NCBI GenBank assembly: GCA_031292275.1
Contig: JARLHL010000048.1
Coordinates: forward strand, 62,001-126,000
DNA: 64,000 nucleotides
Source: Desulfocapsaceae bacterium
GTDB taxonomy: Bacteria > Desulfobacterota > Desulfobulbia > Desulfobulbales > Desulfocapsaceae
Direction of reading: 5' to 3'
In this document: in pieces, positions 28,601 through 37,266 of the stretch
Layout: every line of letters begins with the position of its first letter
How positions within the stretch are numbered: the stretch's first letter is position 1
Notes under the pieces: model-generated
Seen by the model: the letters and a program-made list of their open reading frames with translations, nothing else
What the model was told of the DNA's origin: nothing
Database searches by the model: none
Position numbers and translations under genes: made by a program

Positions 28601-29501
28601 CCTGGACATCCCGGATCCTCCCGCCGGTCCCCGTCTCCGCCCCCGGAAATGGCGCTACGCCGGTGGGAAAATTATGGGTCTCGGCGGTCAGCAGCGGGTG
28701 GAAGGTTGCATCTGCCATCGCAAGCGCCGACGGCCGGCCCGGATTTTCCGGCAGGAGGGTCTTGACGGCATATCCCTCGATAACGCTGGAGTTGTCTTTG
28801 AAGGCAACGACTGAACCCTTGGGATGGGCAGTCAACGTATCGGTGACCAGCTCGAAGAGGGTCTTCTTTTTCTCTTCGCCGTCAATGATCTGCCGGCCCT
28901 TGAAAAAACCGTGGCGGGAGTGTTCGGAATTGGCATTGTTCAGATCCATGATCTCAACAATGGTAGGGTTGCGCCGGTGCTTTTTGACAAAGTAATCGTA
29001 ATAGAAATTCCGGTCCCAGCTGTCCATGGATATCCCGGGAATGTCGGCCAGGGCATCCGGTCCTTTTACCTTCAGATCCACCTCATAGACCGGTTCCGGG
29101 ACGATGCCGGTCTCGAAGGTGGTCAGCGGCAGGGGATAGTGGCACTCCGTCATCCGGTCATGATGGGCCTTGATGAAGCCCTGCAGATCGTCCTCAACCG
29201 GCACCAGATAGCGGCGCGAACGTTCCACCCGGCTGATGCAGCCGAGCCCCGTCGCCCGGCAGATCGAGACCATATTGGAGGACCAGGCCGTGGCGAAATT
29301 GAGCCGCGGACCCACCTCCACCACCCTTGGCCCTGCAAGAGCGGAAAGAGAGGTGACGGTCCCGATCAAAAAACCCTCCGCAAGAATCAGCCGCAGACAG
29401 TCCGTTTCTCCGGGAGTCAGACTCCTGGATGACTCGACATTGAAGCAATATTCCATACCGGAGTCAATCTTTCTGAAGAGCTGTACGACTGTCAATCCCA
29501 T
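25698..29501 (-). CDS. purL: Phosphoribosylformylglycinamidine synthase, single-chain
   Basis: 1267 residues, the length of the large single-polypeptide form. It makes FGAM from FGAR, ATP and glutamine in purine synthesis. Seen: N-terminal PurS-like region; two AIRS-type synthetase halves with NANSEHSRHGFFKG, ETHNFPTGVAPFPGAETG and GGKDSLSMA; and a C-terminal glutaminase (about 1010-1267) with the nucleophile cysteine in LGICNGCQLFG and the His/Glu end in MMPHPERTFLPW. AGAGGAAC precedes the ATG. It is a single-gene unit here; most Gram-positive bacteria instead use separate PurS/PurQ/PurL proteins. Confidence 0.97.
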   Translation of the reverse strand: MGLTVVQLFRKIDSGMEYCFNVESSRSLTPGETDCLRLILAEGFLIGTVTSLSALAGPRVVEVGPRLNFATAWSSNMVSICRATGLGCISRVERSRRYLVPVEDDLQGFIKAHHDRMTECHYPLPLTTFETGIVPEPVYEVDLKVKGPDALADIPGISMDSWDRNFYYDYFVKKHRRNPTIVEIMDLNNANSEHSRHGFFKGRQIIDGEEKKKTLFELVTDTLTAHPKGSVVAFKDNSSVIEGYAVKTLLPENPGRPSALAMADATFHPLLTAETHNFPTGVAPFPGAETGTGGRIRDVQGTGRGAFVMAGTAGYCVGNLHIPGYEMSWERRYPCPGNLASALEIEIEASNGASDYGNKFGEPLIQGFTRSFDMQMPGGERWAYLKPIMFTAGIGQIDARHTEKAGAEKGMLIVQIGGPAYRVGFGGGAASSMMQGENASDLDFNAVQRGDAEMEQKMNRVIRACNEMGAKSLIDVIHDQGAGGPANVLKELVEKSGGGVEIRNIRVGDPTMSVLEIYVAEYQERIGLLIRPENIEAFKDICTREKVACEVLGEVTGDLRFVVHDAQDGSTPVDIALDDLLGNIPRKNFTDRHADPALAPIVLPENLTVRDALHDVLRLVSVGSKRFLTNKVDRAVTGLIAQQQCCGPLQLTVANVAIVAQSHFGLTGIATAVGEQPIKMLVNPAAGARMAVAEALTNLVWARIDDLEQVKCSANWMWAPKLPGEGAAMYDAVQSLRDAMITLGVAVDGGKDSLSMATMVDGQTVKSPRQLVISLYAAMSDITRAVTPDIKEPGSVLLLLDFSDEKMRLGGTALAQVLGQLGDDCPDMNDPELLKRSFTAVQEIIGKGLILAGHDRSDGGLIVTLLEMAFSGDCGLQISMQGWDSVLAVLFAEELGLVLECREDMCEEVKTILELCGVPWLEIGKTTTEKRIRVVYDDEVVLDEDTGLLRQWWEETSYQLERLQMNPACADEEKRNIAARSGPSYTLPFSPEPAPPEVLARKDKPKVVILRDEGSNSDREMSSAFYSAGFEPWDVCMTDLLEGKINLADFRGLAAVGGFSYGDVPESAKGWAATILFNDRLKAMFHEFYNRPDTFTLGICNGCQLFGLLGWVPWQGIPAESQPRFVRNISGRFESRWSTVKVLKTNSIMLKGLDGLVFGIHVDHGEGQLHFPDPAVQVRVQSGNMIPIVFVDDDSNPTEDYPFNPNGSPGGLAGLCSPDGRHLAMMPHPERTFLPWQAHYLPPALKKLTVTPWLQMFRNAYDWCLDK

Positions 29502-29713
29502 GTTCCGTTCCTCTCAATCCTACTGGCGCCAGGCAGGCTGTTTGTTTTGAACTTTTTGATATCGTTGGCAGATAATGTATTACGACGGGGCTTCAGCCGC
29601 CCCTTCCGCAGTGCGCCCATTAAACCACAAAGAGCCTCCCCCGTAAAGTAGGCCGGTGAAAATTCGGCCGGCGGGGCCCCATGGACAGGGAAAAGGAGGC
29701 CGAAGGTTTTCGT

Positions 29714-30115
29714 TCAGTCCCAGCTTCTGCTGAGGCAGATCTGCTCCACCTGCGGCCCGACCTTGCTCCAGTCGACACAGGGCCGTTTAAAGCCCCGGGG
29801 ATGGACAAGAGGGCAGCCGAAAGCGGAATCATCTATGTAAATATGGGCATAGGCCTTGGGGCTTGTGGTCCAGCTCGCCTGGGTCGGGTTGGCATTTACC
29901 GCGAAGAGGATAACGCCATTATTCTCCAGGTAGGCCACCGCTTCCGTCAGGGCCGTTTTAAACATCTCGCTGTTGGACCGCATGGTAAACAAAATGATTC
30001 TTACCCCATAGGTATTGAATCTTTTTAACCACTTAAGCGCTCCGGGAACGGGTTCCCCCATTGCCGGGAAACAATGATCGACGATGGTTCCATCAAAATC
30101 TACACAAACGAACAT
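29714..30115 (-). CDS. Small HAD-superfamily phosphatase-like protein
   Basis: 133 residues from the ATG at 30115 (a GTG at 30121 is in frame). HAD motif I is VDFDGTIVD (nucleophile and acid aspartates), motif II is the threonine in LFTMRS, and motif IV is IYIDDSAFG. There is no cap domain, and the length fits the BT0820-like small HADs. Some of these act on phosphorylated sugars or nucleotides, but the substrate is unknown. It is a single gene between purL and the PrmA-like gene. Confidence 0.82.
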   Translation of the reverse strand: MFVCVDFDGTIVDHCFPAMGEPVPGALKWLKRFNTYGVRIILFTMRSNSEMFKTALTEAVAYLENNGVILFAVNANPTQASWTTSPKAYAHIYIDDSAFGCPLVHPRGFKRPCVDWSKVGPQVEQICLSRSWD

Positions 30116-30356
30116 GAACACCCCACTCAGCTCTACGATATCGGTTTATTGAATAATCATGCTCCGCAGCTGTCAGACAGCAGCCGCCAGGCATCGGTAT
30201 ATTTTTCTTGTCCTGCCGCTGCCATCCGTGTAATACAGGTACAGGCTGCCGTTCCCGGGGAGGCTGCAACTGCAGGCAATGGGCATGGCATGAATCCTCT
30301 CCCCCGGCAGGAGGAAGGATCGTTTCCTGCACCCGTCAACCAACTTTTACAGCCAA

Positions 30357-31190
30357 ATGCATACACCCGTATCCCCGCTTCTTCCCGAATCCCTGCTCTC
30401 TATCTATTATATTCAGGGAAAAATACCATCGCAACAGAGGTTTCCCCCCTCTTTTCTTGGCAACTGGGAGGAGGACGGTTTTTCCTTCCTCTTCTTCCGG
30501 CAGCCCGACCCGGAACTCGTCGAGGCGGTGATCAGGTCCCACCCGGGCCTCCGACTGCTCGACACCTACGAGATGACCTACGAGCAGTGGCAGGGAGGGA
30601 AGCTTACGCCCCAAACCATAGGCCGGTTTCACTTTACGCCGCCCTGGTGCGAGCCTGATCCCGAACCCGGCCTGCATGGCATTATCCTGGATCCCGGAGT
30701 GGTCTTCGGCAACGGCGCCCATCCGACGACCCAGGACTGTCTCGAGGCCATCGACCTTGTCTGCGCCGGCAAGAAGGTCCACACCATGCTGGATCTGGGA
30801 ACCGGCACGGGGATCCTGGCCCTGGCCGCAGTCAGGGCGGGATGCGGAAGGGCCCTGGCCGTCGATTTTAATTATCTGGCGGCGCAGACTGCCCGGACCA
30901 ATGTCCGCCTGAACAAGCTGGAGGAGAACATTCTGGTCATTCAGGGCCGGGCTGAGGAGCACACGACCCATCCCTCGGATCTGCTGGTTGCCAACATCCA
31001 CTACAACGTCATGAAGGACCTTGTCCGTTCGCCCGGTTTCCTCCGGCAGAAATGGTTCCTCCTCTCGGGACTGATGCGGAGCGAGGCGCAAAAAACACTC
31101 GACTTTCTGGCGGGGCAGCCGGTAATCATCGTCAAGCAGTGGAAGGGAGATGTCTGGACCACCATCCTCGGGCTCACCTGCGGGCAGTAA
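30357..31190 (+). CDS. prmA: Ribosomal protein L11 methyltransferase-like protein
   Basis: 277 residues. The PrmA linker signature LDPGVVFGNGAHPTTQDCLEAI (about 111-132) and SAM-binding motif LDLGTGTGILALAA (about 144-157) are clear, and NVRLNK follows the acidic ribose-binding region. Motif IV reads VANIHYN where PrmA usually has VANILA, and the N-terminal substrate-binding domain is divergent. Trimethylation of L11 is therefore likely but not certain; another protein substrate is possible. No ribosome site is visible before the ATG at 30357. The gene converges on the exported protein gene with a 13-base gap. Confidence 0.75.
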   Translation: MHTPVSPLLPESLLSIYYIQGKIPSQQRFPPSFLGNWEEDGFSFLFFRQPDPELVEAVIRSHPGLRLLDTYEMTYEQWQGGKLTPQTIGRFHFTPPWCEPDPEPGLHGIILDPGVVFGNGAHPTTQDCLEAIDLVCAGKKVHTMLDLGTGTGILALAAVRAGCGRALAVDFNYLAAQTARTNVRLNKLEENILVIQGRAEEHTTHPSDLLVANIHYNVMKDLVRSPGFLRQKWFLLSGLMRSEAQKTLDFLAGQPVIIVKQWKGDVWTTILGLTCGQ

Positions 31191-31203
31191 TCTCCCGCGC
31201 AGA

Positions 31204-31689
31204 TCATTTCCCGTAGCCGCCCTCCTCCCTCCCGTCTTTTTCTTCAATCCCGTAGATCTCTCCCCGCGGCACCGTATATCTCATACCCCGATCATCGGTA
31301 AGGATCACTATGTCTTTACCGATTTCAATGGTTCTGGCCCGCAGGGTCCCGCCGTTCACCAGGAGCACCCGATAATAGCCATCCTTGCCGGCCTTCATTA
31401 TGGTCTTCGGCTCTGTCTCCTTCTTCTTGCCGGTCAGGAGTTCTTTATACAGCCTGTCGAGGTCCTTTCCATCGGCGGTGATATCCCTGTCCCTGTCCTG
31501 GCCGCCCGCTTCCGGCGCCCGGCTCTCCTCCTCAGCGGCCATCACCGTACCGGAGTCCATCCGGCCAAGGCCTGAAAGAGCGTACGGGACCAGAAGGATC
31601 TGCACCATGATCAGCGCCGGCAGAAGGCCCCGCCGCAAACCGGGATTTGCCCTTTTTTTTTCTGATTCACACCCTTTGGGTCTCTGCAT
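31204..31689 (-). CDS. Exported protein of unknown function
   Basis: 161 residues. A basic N-terminus and hydrophobic segment (about 18-42, RRGLLPALIMVQILLVPYA) look like a signal peptide or anchor, with possible cleavage after VMA (about 49-51). A charged linker rich in E, R, D and K follows (52-95). The end is a beta-rich domain (about 98-150) with VLLVNGGTLRARTIEIGKDIVILTD, which resembles a small SH3-like barrel. It is the last gene of the gcv-lip-MoxR-VWA run, 41 bases after the VWA gene. I do not recognise the family. Confidence 0.6.
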   Translation of the reverse strand: MQRPKGCESEKKRANPGLRRGLLPALIMVQILLVPYALSGLGRMDSGTVMAAEEESRAPEAGGQDRDRDITADGKDLDRLYKELLTGKKKETEPKTIMKAGKDGYYRVLLVNGGTLRARTIEIGKDIVILTDDRGMRYTVPRGEIYGIEEKDGREEGGYGK

Positions 31690-31730
31690 GGCACCATACC
31701 TGGATCATTAAAATTTCTTCCCTGCGTCCT

Positions 31731-32921
31731 TTACTTCTGCATCAGATGCCTGACGGCCTTCTCCAGACCATCCAGGGACAGCTCAAACATCGGGATCAGG
31801 CTCCTGATCACCTCGATGGTATGGGTCCCCGACCAGCTGCGCTGCGGGATCGGATTCATCCAGATCGTATGCCTGAAGACATCGGTGAGGAACCGCAGCC
31901 GCTCGATGCTGGGCCTGCCGCTTCTTTCGAAGGCATAGATGGCCCCGTCGGTCGACATCAGTTCATAGGGAGCCATGCTGGCATCGCCGACGATGATGAG
32001 CCGGGTGTCTGGATCCAGCCTTGAAAAATCATCGATCCGGACGGGTTTCCTGTACCGGTTCGGGTCCTCCCAGAGCAGGTCGTAGATGGTATTATGAAAA
32101 AAGTAGGTCTTCAGGTCCTTGAACTGGGCCTGGGCGTACCGGAAGAGGATCTGGACCACATCGACATAGGGATCCATGGACCATCCCCCGTTGTCGATGG
32201 CCAGGATGATCTTCAGCCTGTCGGCAATGCCCCGATCGAAGACGATCTCTATCTCGCCGCCGTTCCTGATGGTCTGATAGATGCTGGCATCGACATTGAT
32301 CCGGTCCTTCACCCCTTCGGGAACCAGGTGCCGCAGCCGCTTCAGTGCCTCGCCCATGGAGCTCAGCGTCAGCGGGCCATCGGCCGAGTAGGCCTTGTAC
32401 CGCCGCTCTCCGGCGACCTTCACCGCCGATGAATTCCTGGAGAGTCCGCCTACCCGCATGCCGCCGGGATGAAAGCCCGAGTGCCCCACGGGCGAGGTCC
32501 CCCCGGTCCCGATCCAGCGGGAGCCGCCGTCATGCCTGCCATCCTGGTCACGCAGACGCTGCTTGAAATAGTCTAAAAGCTCCGAAGGCGACATCTTCTG
32601 CAAAATCTTCTCATCCAGCCCCAGGGAGGCGGCCAGGACCTTTGGATTTTGCAGCCAGTCCTCGAGCATGCCCCTGGCCAGGAACTCGTTCTCAATATCA
32701 TCCCCTTCCGGGAGTCCGGCCCCGGCGAAGAGGGCGGCAAAGATCCGGTCATAGAGGTCGAAATGCCGTTCAGTCTTCACCAAAGTGGCCCTGGCGGCGA
32801 TATACAGGTCATCCAGAGAGCGCACCAAGCCGCTGTGCATCGCCTTGTGCAGGGTCAGAAAGGAGGTGGGGCTGACAGGGATTCCCGCCTCCTTCAGGGA
32901 ATAGTAGAATTGAACGAACAT
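31731..32921 (-). CDS. VWA (CoxE-like) domain protein
   Basis: 396 residues. The N-terminal 120 residues are helical; the VWA-like domain is about 185-370 with IILAIDNGGWSMDPYVD as the MIDAS-like start. The classical DxSxS reads DNGGWS here, so metal binding at the MIDAS is doubtful. A glycine/histidine-rich linker lies near 150-175. CoxE-like VWA proteins work with MoxR ATPases as chaperones that mature metal enzymes or complexes. The MoxR gene lies six bases upstream, which fits that pairing. Confidence 0.85.
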   Translation of the reverse strand: MFVQFYYSLKEAGIPVSPTSFLTLHKAMHSGLVRSLDDLYIAARATLVKTERHFDLYDRIFAALFAGAGLPEGDDIENEFLARGMLEDWLQNPKVLAASLGLDEKILQKMSPSELLDYFKQRLRDQDGRHDGGSRWIGTGGTSPVGHSGFHPGGMRVGGLSRNSSAVKVAGERRYKAYSADGPLTLSSMGEALKRLRHLVPEGVKDRINVDASIYQTIRNGGEIEIVFDRGIADRLKIILAIDNGGWSMDPYVDVVQILFRYAQAQFKDLKTYFFHNTIYDLLWEDPNRYRKPVRIDDFSRLDPDTRLIIVGDASMAPYELMSTDGAIYAFERSGRPSIERLRFLTDVFRHTIWMNPIPQRSWSGTHTIEVIRSLIPMFELSLDGLEKAVRHLMQK

Positions 32922-32927
32922 CGGCCC

Positions 32928-33776
32928 CTAGCCCCTAAAGAACCGCTTTTTCAGAAGAGTTCCGGCCGATTTCTGGTAGTCTCCGCTTTTCTTGAAAAGA
33001 ATACCCAGATAGGGAATTTCCCTCTGGATCAGATCCCCGCTTCTGAAGTCGGGATCAGCGGCCAGGGCCCGGATCCAGTTGATCAGTTCCCGGGTGGCCG
33101 GTTTCTTCTCTACGCCGTCCACATCCCGCAGCTCATAAAAGGCCCCGATGGCATTTTCCGCAAGTCTTCCGGGGATGTCGGGAAAATGGACATCAATAAT
33201 ATTTCTCATCATTTTGGGATCGGGAAAGGCGATATGATGAAAATTGCACCGGCCGAGAAAGGGATCCGAGAGGTCCCGTTTGGCGTTGGAGGTGATGATG
33301 ATCACCGGCCGGTGGACGGCCTGGACCACGGCATCGGTCTCGATGATGTCGAACTGCATCTGGTCGAGCACATCCAGCATATCGTCCTGGAATTCGTTTT
33401 CGGCCTTATCGATCTCATCGATGAGCAGCACGCAGCGATCCTGGGTGGTAAAGGCCTGACCGATCTTCCCCATCTTTATGTACGCATGGATATCGCTGAC
33501 ATCCCGGGTCGAATCCCCGAAACGGCTGTCGTTGAGCCGGGTCAGGGTATCATACTGGTAGAGGGCCTCGACGAGCTTCATGTTGGATTTGACATTGAGC
33601 ACAATCAGGCGCATGGACAACGAATCCGCTATGGCATGGGCGAGCATGGTCTTACCGGTGCCCGGTTCGCCTTTCAGCAGCAGAGGCATCTCTAATACCA
33701 TTGATATATTGACTATCTTTGCAAGCTCGTCATCAAGGATATACCGGCTCGAACCCGCGAATTTATTTGTTTCCAT
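32928..33776 (-). CDS. MoxR-family AAA+ ATPase
   Basis: 282 residues from the ATG at 33776, preceded by GAGGAGG; the frame runs 14 codons further but without a ribosome site. Walker A is LLKGEPGTGKTMLA (about 34-47), Walker B VLLIDEIDKAENEFQ (about 112-126), sensor I IIITSNAKRDLSDPF. The start overlaps the cysteine-rich gene by 14 bases and the stop is six bases from the VWA gene. MoxR ATPases with VWA partners remodel or activate protein complexes, often metal enzymes. The neighbouring lipoyl and glycine cleavage genes suggest a client there. Confidence 0.93.
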   Translation of the reverse strand: METNKFAGSSRYILDDELAKIVNISMVLEMPLLLKGEPGTGKTMLAHAIADSLSMRLIVLNVKSNMKLVEALYQYDTLTRLNDSRFGDSTRDVSDIHAYIKMGKIGQAFTTQDRCVLLIDEIDKAENEFQDDMLDVLDQMQFDIIETDAVVQAVHRPVIIITSNAKRDLSDPFLGRCNFHHIAFPDPKMMRNIIDVHFPDIPGRLAENAIGAFYELRDVDGVEKKPATRELINWIRALAADPDFRSGDLIQREIPYLGILFKKSGDYQKSAGTLLKKRFFRG

Positions 33777-34221
33777 ACCCCTCCTCAATCTTTTCCGACT
33801 CTTTATAGCATCCGCCATCCAGCAGGATCCGATGCAGGCCGGAGTCCGGACGGTAGTGTTGACGTTTTTTTATGATCTGCACGACCTCTCTGACGAAGGC
33901 AAACCGGCAGTGGGCGGGACAGGCCCCCAGGTCGCCTGTCTTGAGGCATTTGCCGGTGCACTGGTCGCTGCCCATCAGGTTCTCAGCGTATTTCGCCCCC
34001 TGATAAAGGCTGAAAAACTCCCGGGCCTCGATCGCCATGGTCGAATAACATCCCGCCACCCTGTGGGTGAAATACAGCAGGCCGAATTCAAGCTGATCGA
34101 AATCAGCGTCATATCCGTTCAATTCAAGCGTATGATCATTCAGAAAGGCCTCTCTGTCCTCCCAGTCCTTCAGACACATTGGACATCGCTTGAATGATTT
34201 TCCATTATTGTTACCGTTCAT
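33763..34221 (-). CDS. Cysteine-rich protein of unknown function
   Basis: 152 residues, AAGG six bases before the ATG. Eight cysteines: a CxxC at 13/16, C58, a C-x3-C-x8-C-x3-C set at 88, 92, 101 and 105, and C138, with H30 and H53. The spacing suggests at least one bound metal or Fe-S cluster. No catalytic motif or membrane segment is visible. The gene begins three bases after the lipA stop and overlaps the MoxR gene, so it is made together with lipoyl synthase and the MoxR/VWA pair. Unknown family; a role in metal or cluster handling is inference. Confidence 0.7.
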   Translation of the reverse strand: MNGNNNGKSFKRCPMCLKDWEDREAFLNDHTLELNGYDADFDQLEFGLLYFTHRVAGCYSTMAIEAREFFSLYQGAKYAENLMGSDQCTGKCLKTGDLGACPAHCRFAFVREVVQIIKKRQHYRPDSGLHRILLDGGCYKESEKIEEGYGNK

Positions 34222-34224
34222 TGG

Positions 34225-35124
34225 TTACCTTATCAAAAAAGAGTCTTCCCCGGCCTGCCGGTATAATTTTTCCGCCTGATACGAACTGCGGACGAAAGGC
34301 CCCGCCGCCACTCCGGAAAAGCCAAACCCCAGCGCTTTTTGGCCAAGGGCCTGAAACTCCTCGGGCGGAACAAAGCGCACAACCGGCAGATGCGCCGGCG
34401 ACGGCTGCAGATACTGGCCAAGGGTCAGGATATCGCAATGGACAGCCCGCAGATCATGCAGGGTCGCCAGGACCTCATCCTCGGTCTCGCCCAGGCCCAG
34501 CATGATGCCCGTCTTGGTGGGAATCCCCGGCGCAAGGCGTTTGGCCTCCATCAGGAGCCCCAGGGATCTGCCGTACCCGGCCTCCGGTCGGACGGAGGGA
34601 TAGAGCCTGCGGACGGTCTCCATATTGTGATTGAGCACCTGGGGTCCGGCAGCAAGTATTGCCGCCAGGCCGTCGACGTCCCCGCAGAGGTCCGGGATCA
34701 GGACCTCAACGCGGGTCGCGGGCATCCTCTGTCTGATGGCCGCAATGGTCTTGGCAAAGAATGAGGCCCCGCCATCGGCCAGGTCATCCCTGGTCACCGA
34801 GGTTATCACCGCATAGCGCAGCCCCAGCAGTTCGGAGGCCCGGGCCACCATTGCCGGCTCGTCCGGGTCGGGAGGACCGTCGGGGCCGTGACCCACGGCG
34901 CAGAACCGGCAGTTCCGGGTGCAGCCTTTGCCCATGATCATGAAGGTCGCCGTCCCCCGGGCATAACACTCGAACTGGTTCGGGCACTGGGCCTCCTGGC
35001 AGACGGTGTTCAGGCCATGGTCCCGCAGCAGCCCCCGGATCCGTTCGTATTCAGGGCCTGAAGGAAGGCGGCGCTTGAGCCAGTCGGGCTTTCCCCTGCC
35101 TTTATGTCTGCTTTCTGCCATCAT
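34225..35124 (-). CDS. lipA: Lipoyl synthase
   Basis: 299 residues, normal size. It is a radical SAM enzyme that inserts sulfur at C6 and C8 of protein-bound octanoyl groups. Both clusters are visible: the auxiliary-cluster motif CQEAQCPNQFEC (about 38-49) and the radical SAM motif CTRNCRFC (about 67-74). The C-terminal serine pattern RSSYQAE is also typical. ATGATG starts overlap the lipB stop by four bases. Its main client here is the H protein of the same operon. Confidence 0.97.
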   Translation of the reverse strand: MMAESRHKGRGKPDWLKRRLPSGPEYERIRGLLRDHGLNTVCQEAQCPNQFECYARGTATFMIMGKGCTRNCRFCAVGHGPDGPPDPDEPAMVARASELLGLRYAVITSVTRDDLADGGASFFAKTIAAIRQRMPATRVEVLIPDLCGDVDGLAAILAAGPQVLNHNMETVRRLYPSVRPEAGYGRSLGLLMEAKRLAPGIPTKTGIMLGLGETEDEVLATLHDLRAVHCDILTLGQYLQPSPAHLPVVRFVPPEEFQALGQKALGFGFSGVAAGPFVRSSYQAEKLYRQAGEDSFLIR

Positions 35125-35804
35125 TCCAAGAGGGGCTCAAGGCCCATGAGGCTAAAATCTCTTTCAAATATTTCGGCAAGATGCCCCTTCATCCTCTGCT
35201 TCGCCTCCTCCAAGGCCATCTCCCGTCCCAACTCCCGGGCCAGCGACGTCATCCGGACGCCGGTCAACCCGCAGGGATTTATCCAGCCGAAGTGCTCAAG
35301 ACAAGTAGTAACATTAATCGCCAAACCGTGAAAGGCAACCCCGTGACGAATGGCAATCCCCACACTTCCCAGCTTCCTGTCACCGCTCCAGACCCCATGG
35401 TTGCGCGCATCACGAACAGCGGCCACGCCATAATCGCGGCTCAGCCGGATCATCACCTCCTCCAGCCTGAAGATGTATTCGGTGACGGAAAGGCCGGCGC
35501 TCTTCAGCAGGATAATAGGATAGACCACCAGCTGGCCCCGGCCGTGATAGGTGATATCGCCGCCCCTCTCAATAGGGATGAGCGCTATCCCCTGACGATC
35601 TAGGAACTCCCTGCTGACGGCGAGGTTCTCCTGCCCCCCCCTGCGCCCCAGCGTGAAGACCGCCGGGTGTTCGGTGAGCAGGAAGATATCCGTATCCAGC
35701 CGGCCCGTCCTCCTTTTTTCCACCAGATCCAGCTGCAGGCCATAGGCCCGCCGATAGTCCATAAGTCCGAGATCCAGCAGAGAGGCCTTTTGGCGCAGCG
35801 GCAT
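35121..35804 (-). CDS. lipB: Lipoate-protein ligase B (octanoyltransferase)
   Basis: 227 residues from the ATG at 35804, one base after the gcvPB stop; this start fits family length. It moves octanoate from ACP to lipoyl domains. Seen: RRGGQENL-like segment, RGGDITYHGRGQLVVYPI (about 76-93), GVWSGDRKLGSVGIAIR with the catalytic lysine, and the catalytic cysteine in INPCGL (about 171-176). Upstream it is coupled to gcvPB and downstream to lipA. Confidence 0.96.
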   Translation of the reverse strand: MPLRQKASLLDLGLMDYRRAYGLQLDLVEKRRTGRLDTDIFLLTEHPAVFTLGRRGGQENLAVSREFLDRQGIALIPIERGGDITYHGRGQLVVYPIILLKSAGLSVTEYIFRLEEVMIRLSRDYGVAAVRDARNHGVWSGDRKLGSVGIAIRHGVAFHGLAINVTTCLEHFGWINPCGLTGVRMTSLARELGREMALEEAKQRMKGHLAEIFERDFSLMGLEPLLE

Positions 35805-35805
35805 C

Positions 35806-37266
35806 TCAGCATCCGGTAAGACAGGGGTGCCTGGCGGCGGCGGTCTCGTCCAGTCTCTTGACCTTGCAGAGGTGGGGTGCCCCGTGCAGGATCTCCGGCT
35901 CCTCCTTGGCCTCACGCACAATCTCACAGAAGGCCTCGATGAAGCGATCGATATCGGCCTTGCTTTCGGTCTCGGTGGGCTCGATCATGATGGCCCCGCC
36001 CACCACCAGCGGAAAATAGATGGTCGGCGGGTGATAGCCGAAATCCATCAGCCGTTTGGCCATATCCAGGGTCGATACCTTATACGCATGCTGCCACAGA
36101 TCGGAGAACACACACTCATGCATGCAGGGCCGATCATAGGGAAGATGGAGCTCGCCCTTCAGTTTCTCTTTGATATAATTGGCATTTAAAACAGCAAGCT
36201 GACTTGCCCTGTGCAGGTTCTCAGCCCCCATGCAGCGGATATAACTGTAGGCCCTCACCAGGATCCCGAAGTTGCCGTGGAAGGCGTGGATACGCCCCAC
36301 CGAGTCAGGGCAGTTGCCGTCAAGACGGTATCCCCGCTTGTCCCTGACCACCCGGGGGACGGGCAGAAACTTCCTCAGGGCCTCGACCACACAGACCGGC
36401 CCCGCCCCCGGTCCGCCGCCGCCATGGGGCGTCGAAAAGGTCTTATGAAGGTTGAGATGGACGATATCCACCCCGCACCGCTTCAGGTCGGCAACCCCCA
36501 TAACGGCGTTCATATTGGCGCCGTCGCCATAGACCAGCCCGCCTGCGTCATGGACGATCCCCGCTATCCTGATGATGTTCTCCTCAAAGAGCCCCAGGGT
36601 ATTGGGATTGGTGACCATGATGCCTGCGGTCTGCTCATCCATTAACCGGGCCACGGCCTCCGGATCCAGCATGCCGTCGGGCCCGGACGGCACCGGCACC
36701 GGCTGCAGGCCGCAGAGGGCGGCGCTGGCCGGATTGGTGCCGTGGGCGGTGTCGGGGATCAGAATCTTGGTCCGCCGAAAGCCGCGGCTCTTATGATAGG
36801 CGGCGAAGATCAGCATGCCGGTCAGCTCGCCATGGGCACCGGCGGCAGGCTGCAGCGAAACCGCATCCAGGCCGGTGACGGCGGCCAGATAGTCCTGCAG
36901 CTCATACATGATCTTAAGCGTCCCCTGGCAGAGCGCATCCGGCAGCATGGGATGGCTGGCGGCGATCTCAGGGGTCGCCGCCACGGTATCGTTAATCTTG
37001 GGGTTGTACTTCATTGTGCAGGAACCCAGCGGATACATCCCCGTGTCGACGCCGAAGTTCCACTGGGACAGACGGGTGTAGTGCCGGATGACATCCACCT
37101 CGCTCAGGTCTGGAAAGTCCGGGCCTTCGCCGATCAGCCCCGCATCGATACCGGCAGGGGGGACATCGGCTGCCGGGACGTCCATCCCGCGGCGTCCCTT
37201 CTGACCCTTTTCCCAGAGCAGCGGCTCATTCAAAATCAAGCCCACTGTCGCTGACACGTTCTTCAT
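35806..37266 (-). CDS. gcvPB: Glycine dehydrogenase (decarboxylating) subunit 2
   Basis: 486 residues, the C-terminal half of the P protein in two-subunit form. It decarboxylates glycine with PLP and passes the aminomethyl group to the H protein. PLP lysine lies in NLHKTFSTPHGGGGPG; the substrate region TDTAHGTNPASAA-like segment reads DTAHGTNPAS. The start has GAGG nearby and overlaps gcvPA by four bases. All partners (gcvT, gcvH, gcvPA and divergent lpdA) are adjacent. Confidence 0.97.
   Translation of the reverse strand: MKNVSATVGLILNEPLLWEKGQKGRRGMDVPAADVPPAGIDAGLIGEGPDFPDLSEVDVIRHYTRLSQWNFGVDTGMYPLGSCTMKYNPKINDTVAATPEIAASHPMLPDALCQGTLKIMYELQDYLAAVTGLDAVSLQPAAGAHGELTGMLIFAAYHKSRGFRRTKILIPDTAHGTNPASAALCGLQPVPVPSGPDGMLDPEAVARLMDEQTAGIMVTNPNTLGLFEENIIRIAGIVHDAGGLVYGDGANMNAVMGVADLKRCGVDIVHLNLHKTFSTPHGGGGPGAGPVCVVEALRKFLPVPRVVRDKRGYRLDGNCPDSVGRIHAFHGNFGILVRAYSYIRCMGAENLHRASQLAVLNANYIKEKLKGELHLPYDRPCMHECVFSDLWQHAYKVSTLDMAKRLMDFGYHPPTIYFPLVVGGAIMIEPTETESKADIDRFIEAFCEIVREAKEEPEILHGAPHLCKVKRLDETAAARHPCLTGC

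Noticed and set aside
27300-28814. 504-codon plus-strand open frame
   Set aside because: Antisense to purL, which is intact and conserved over its full length.
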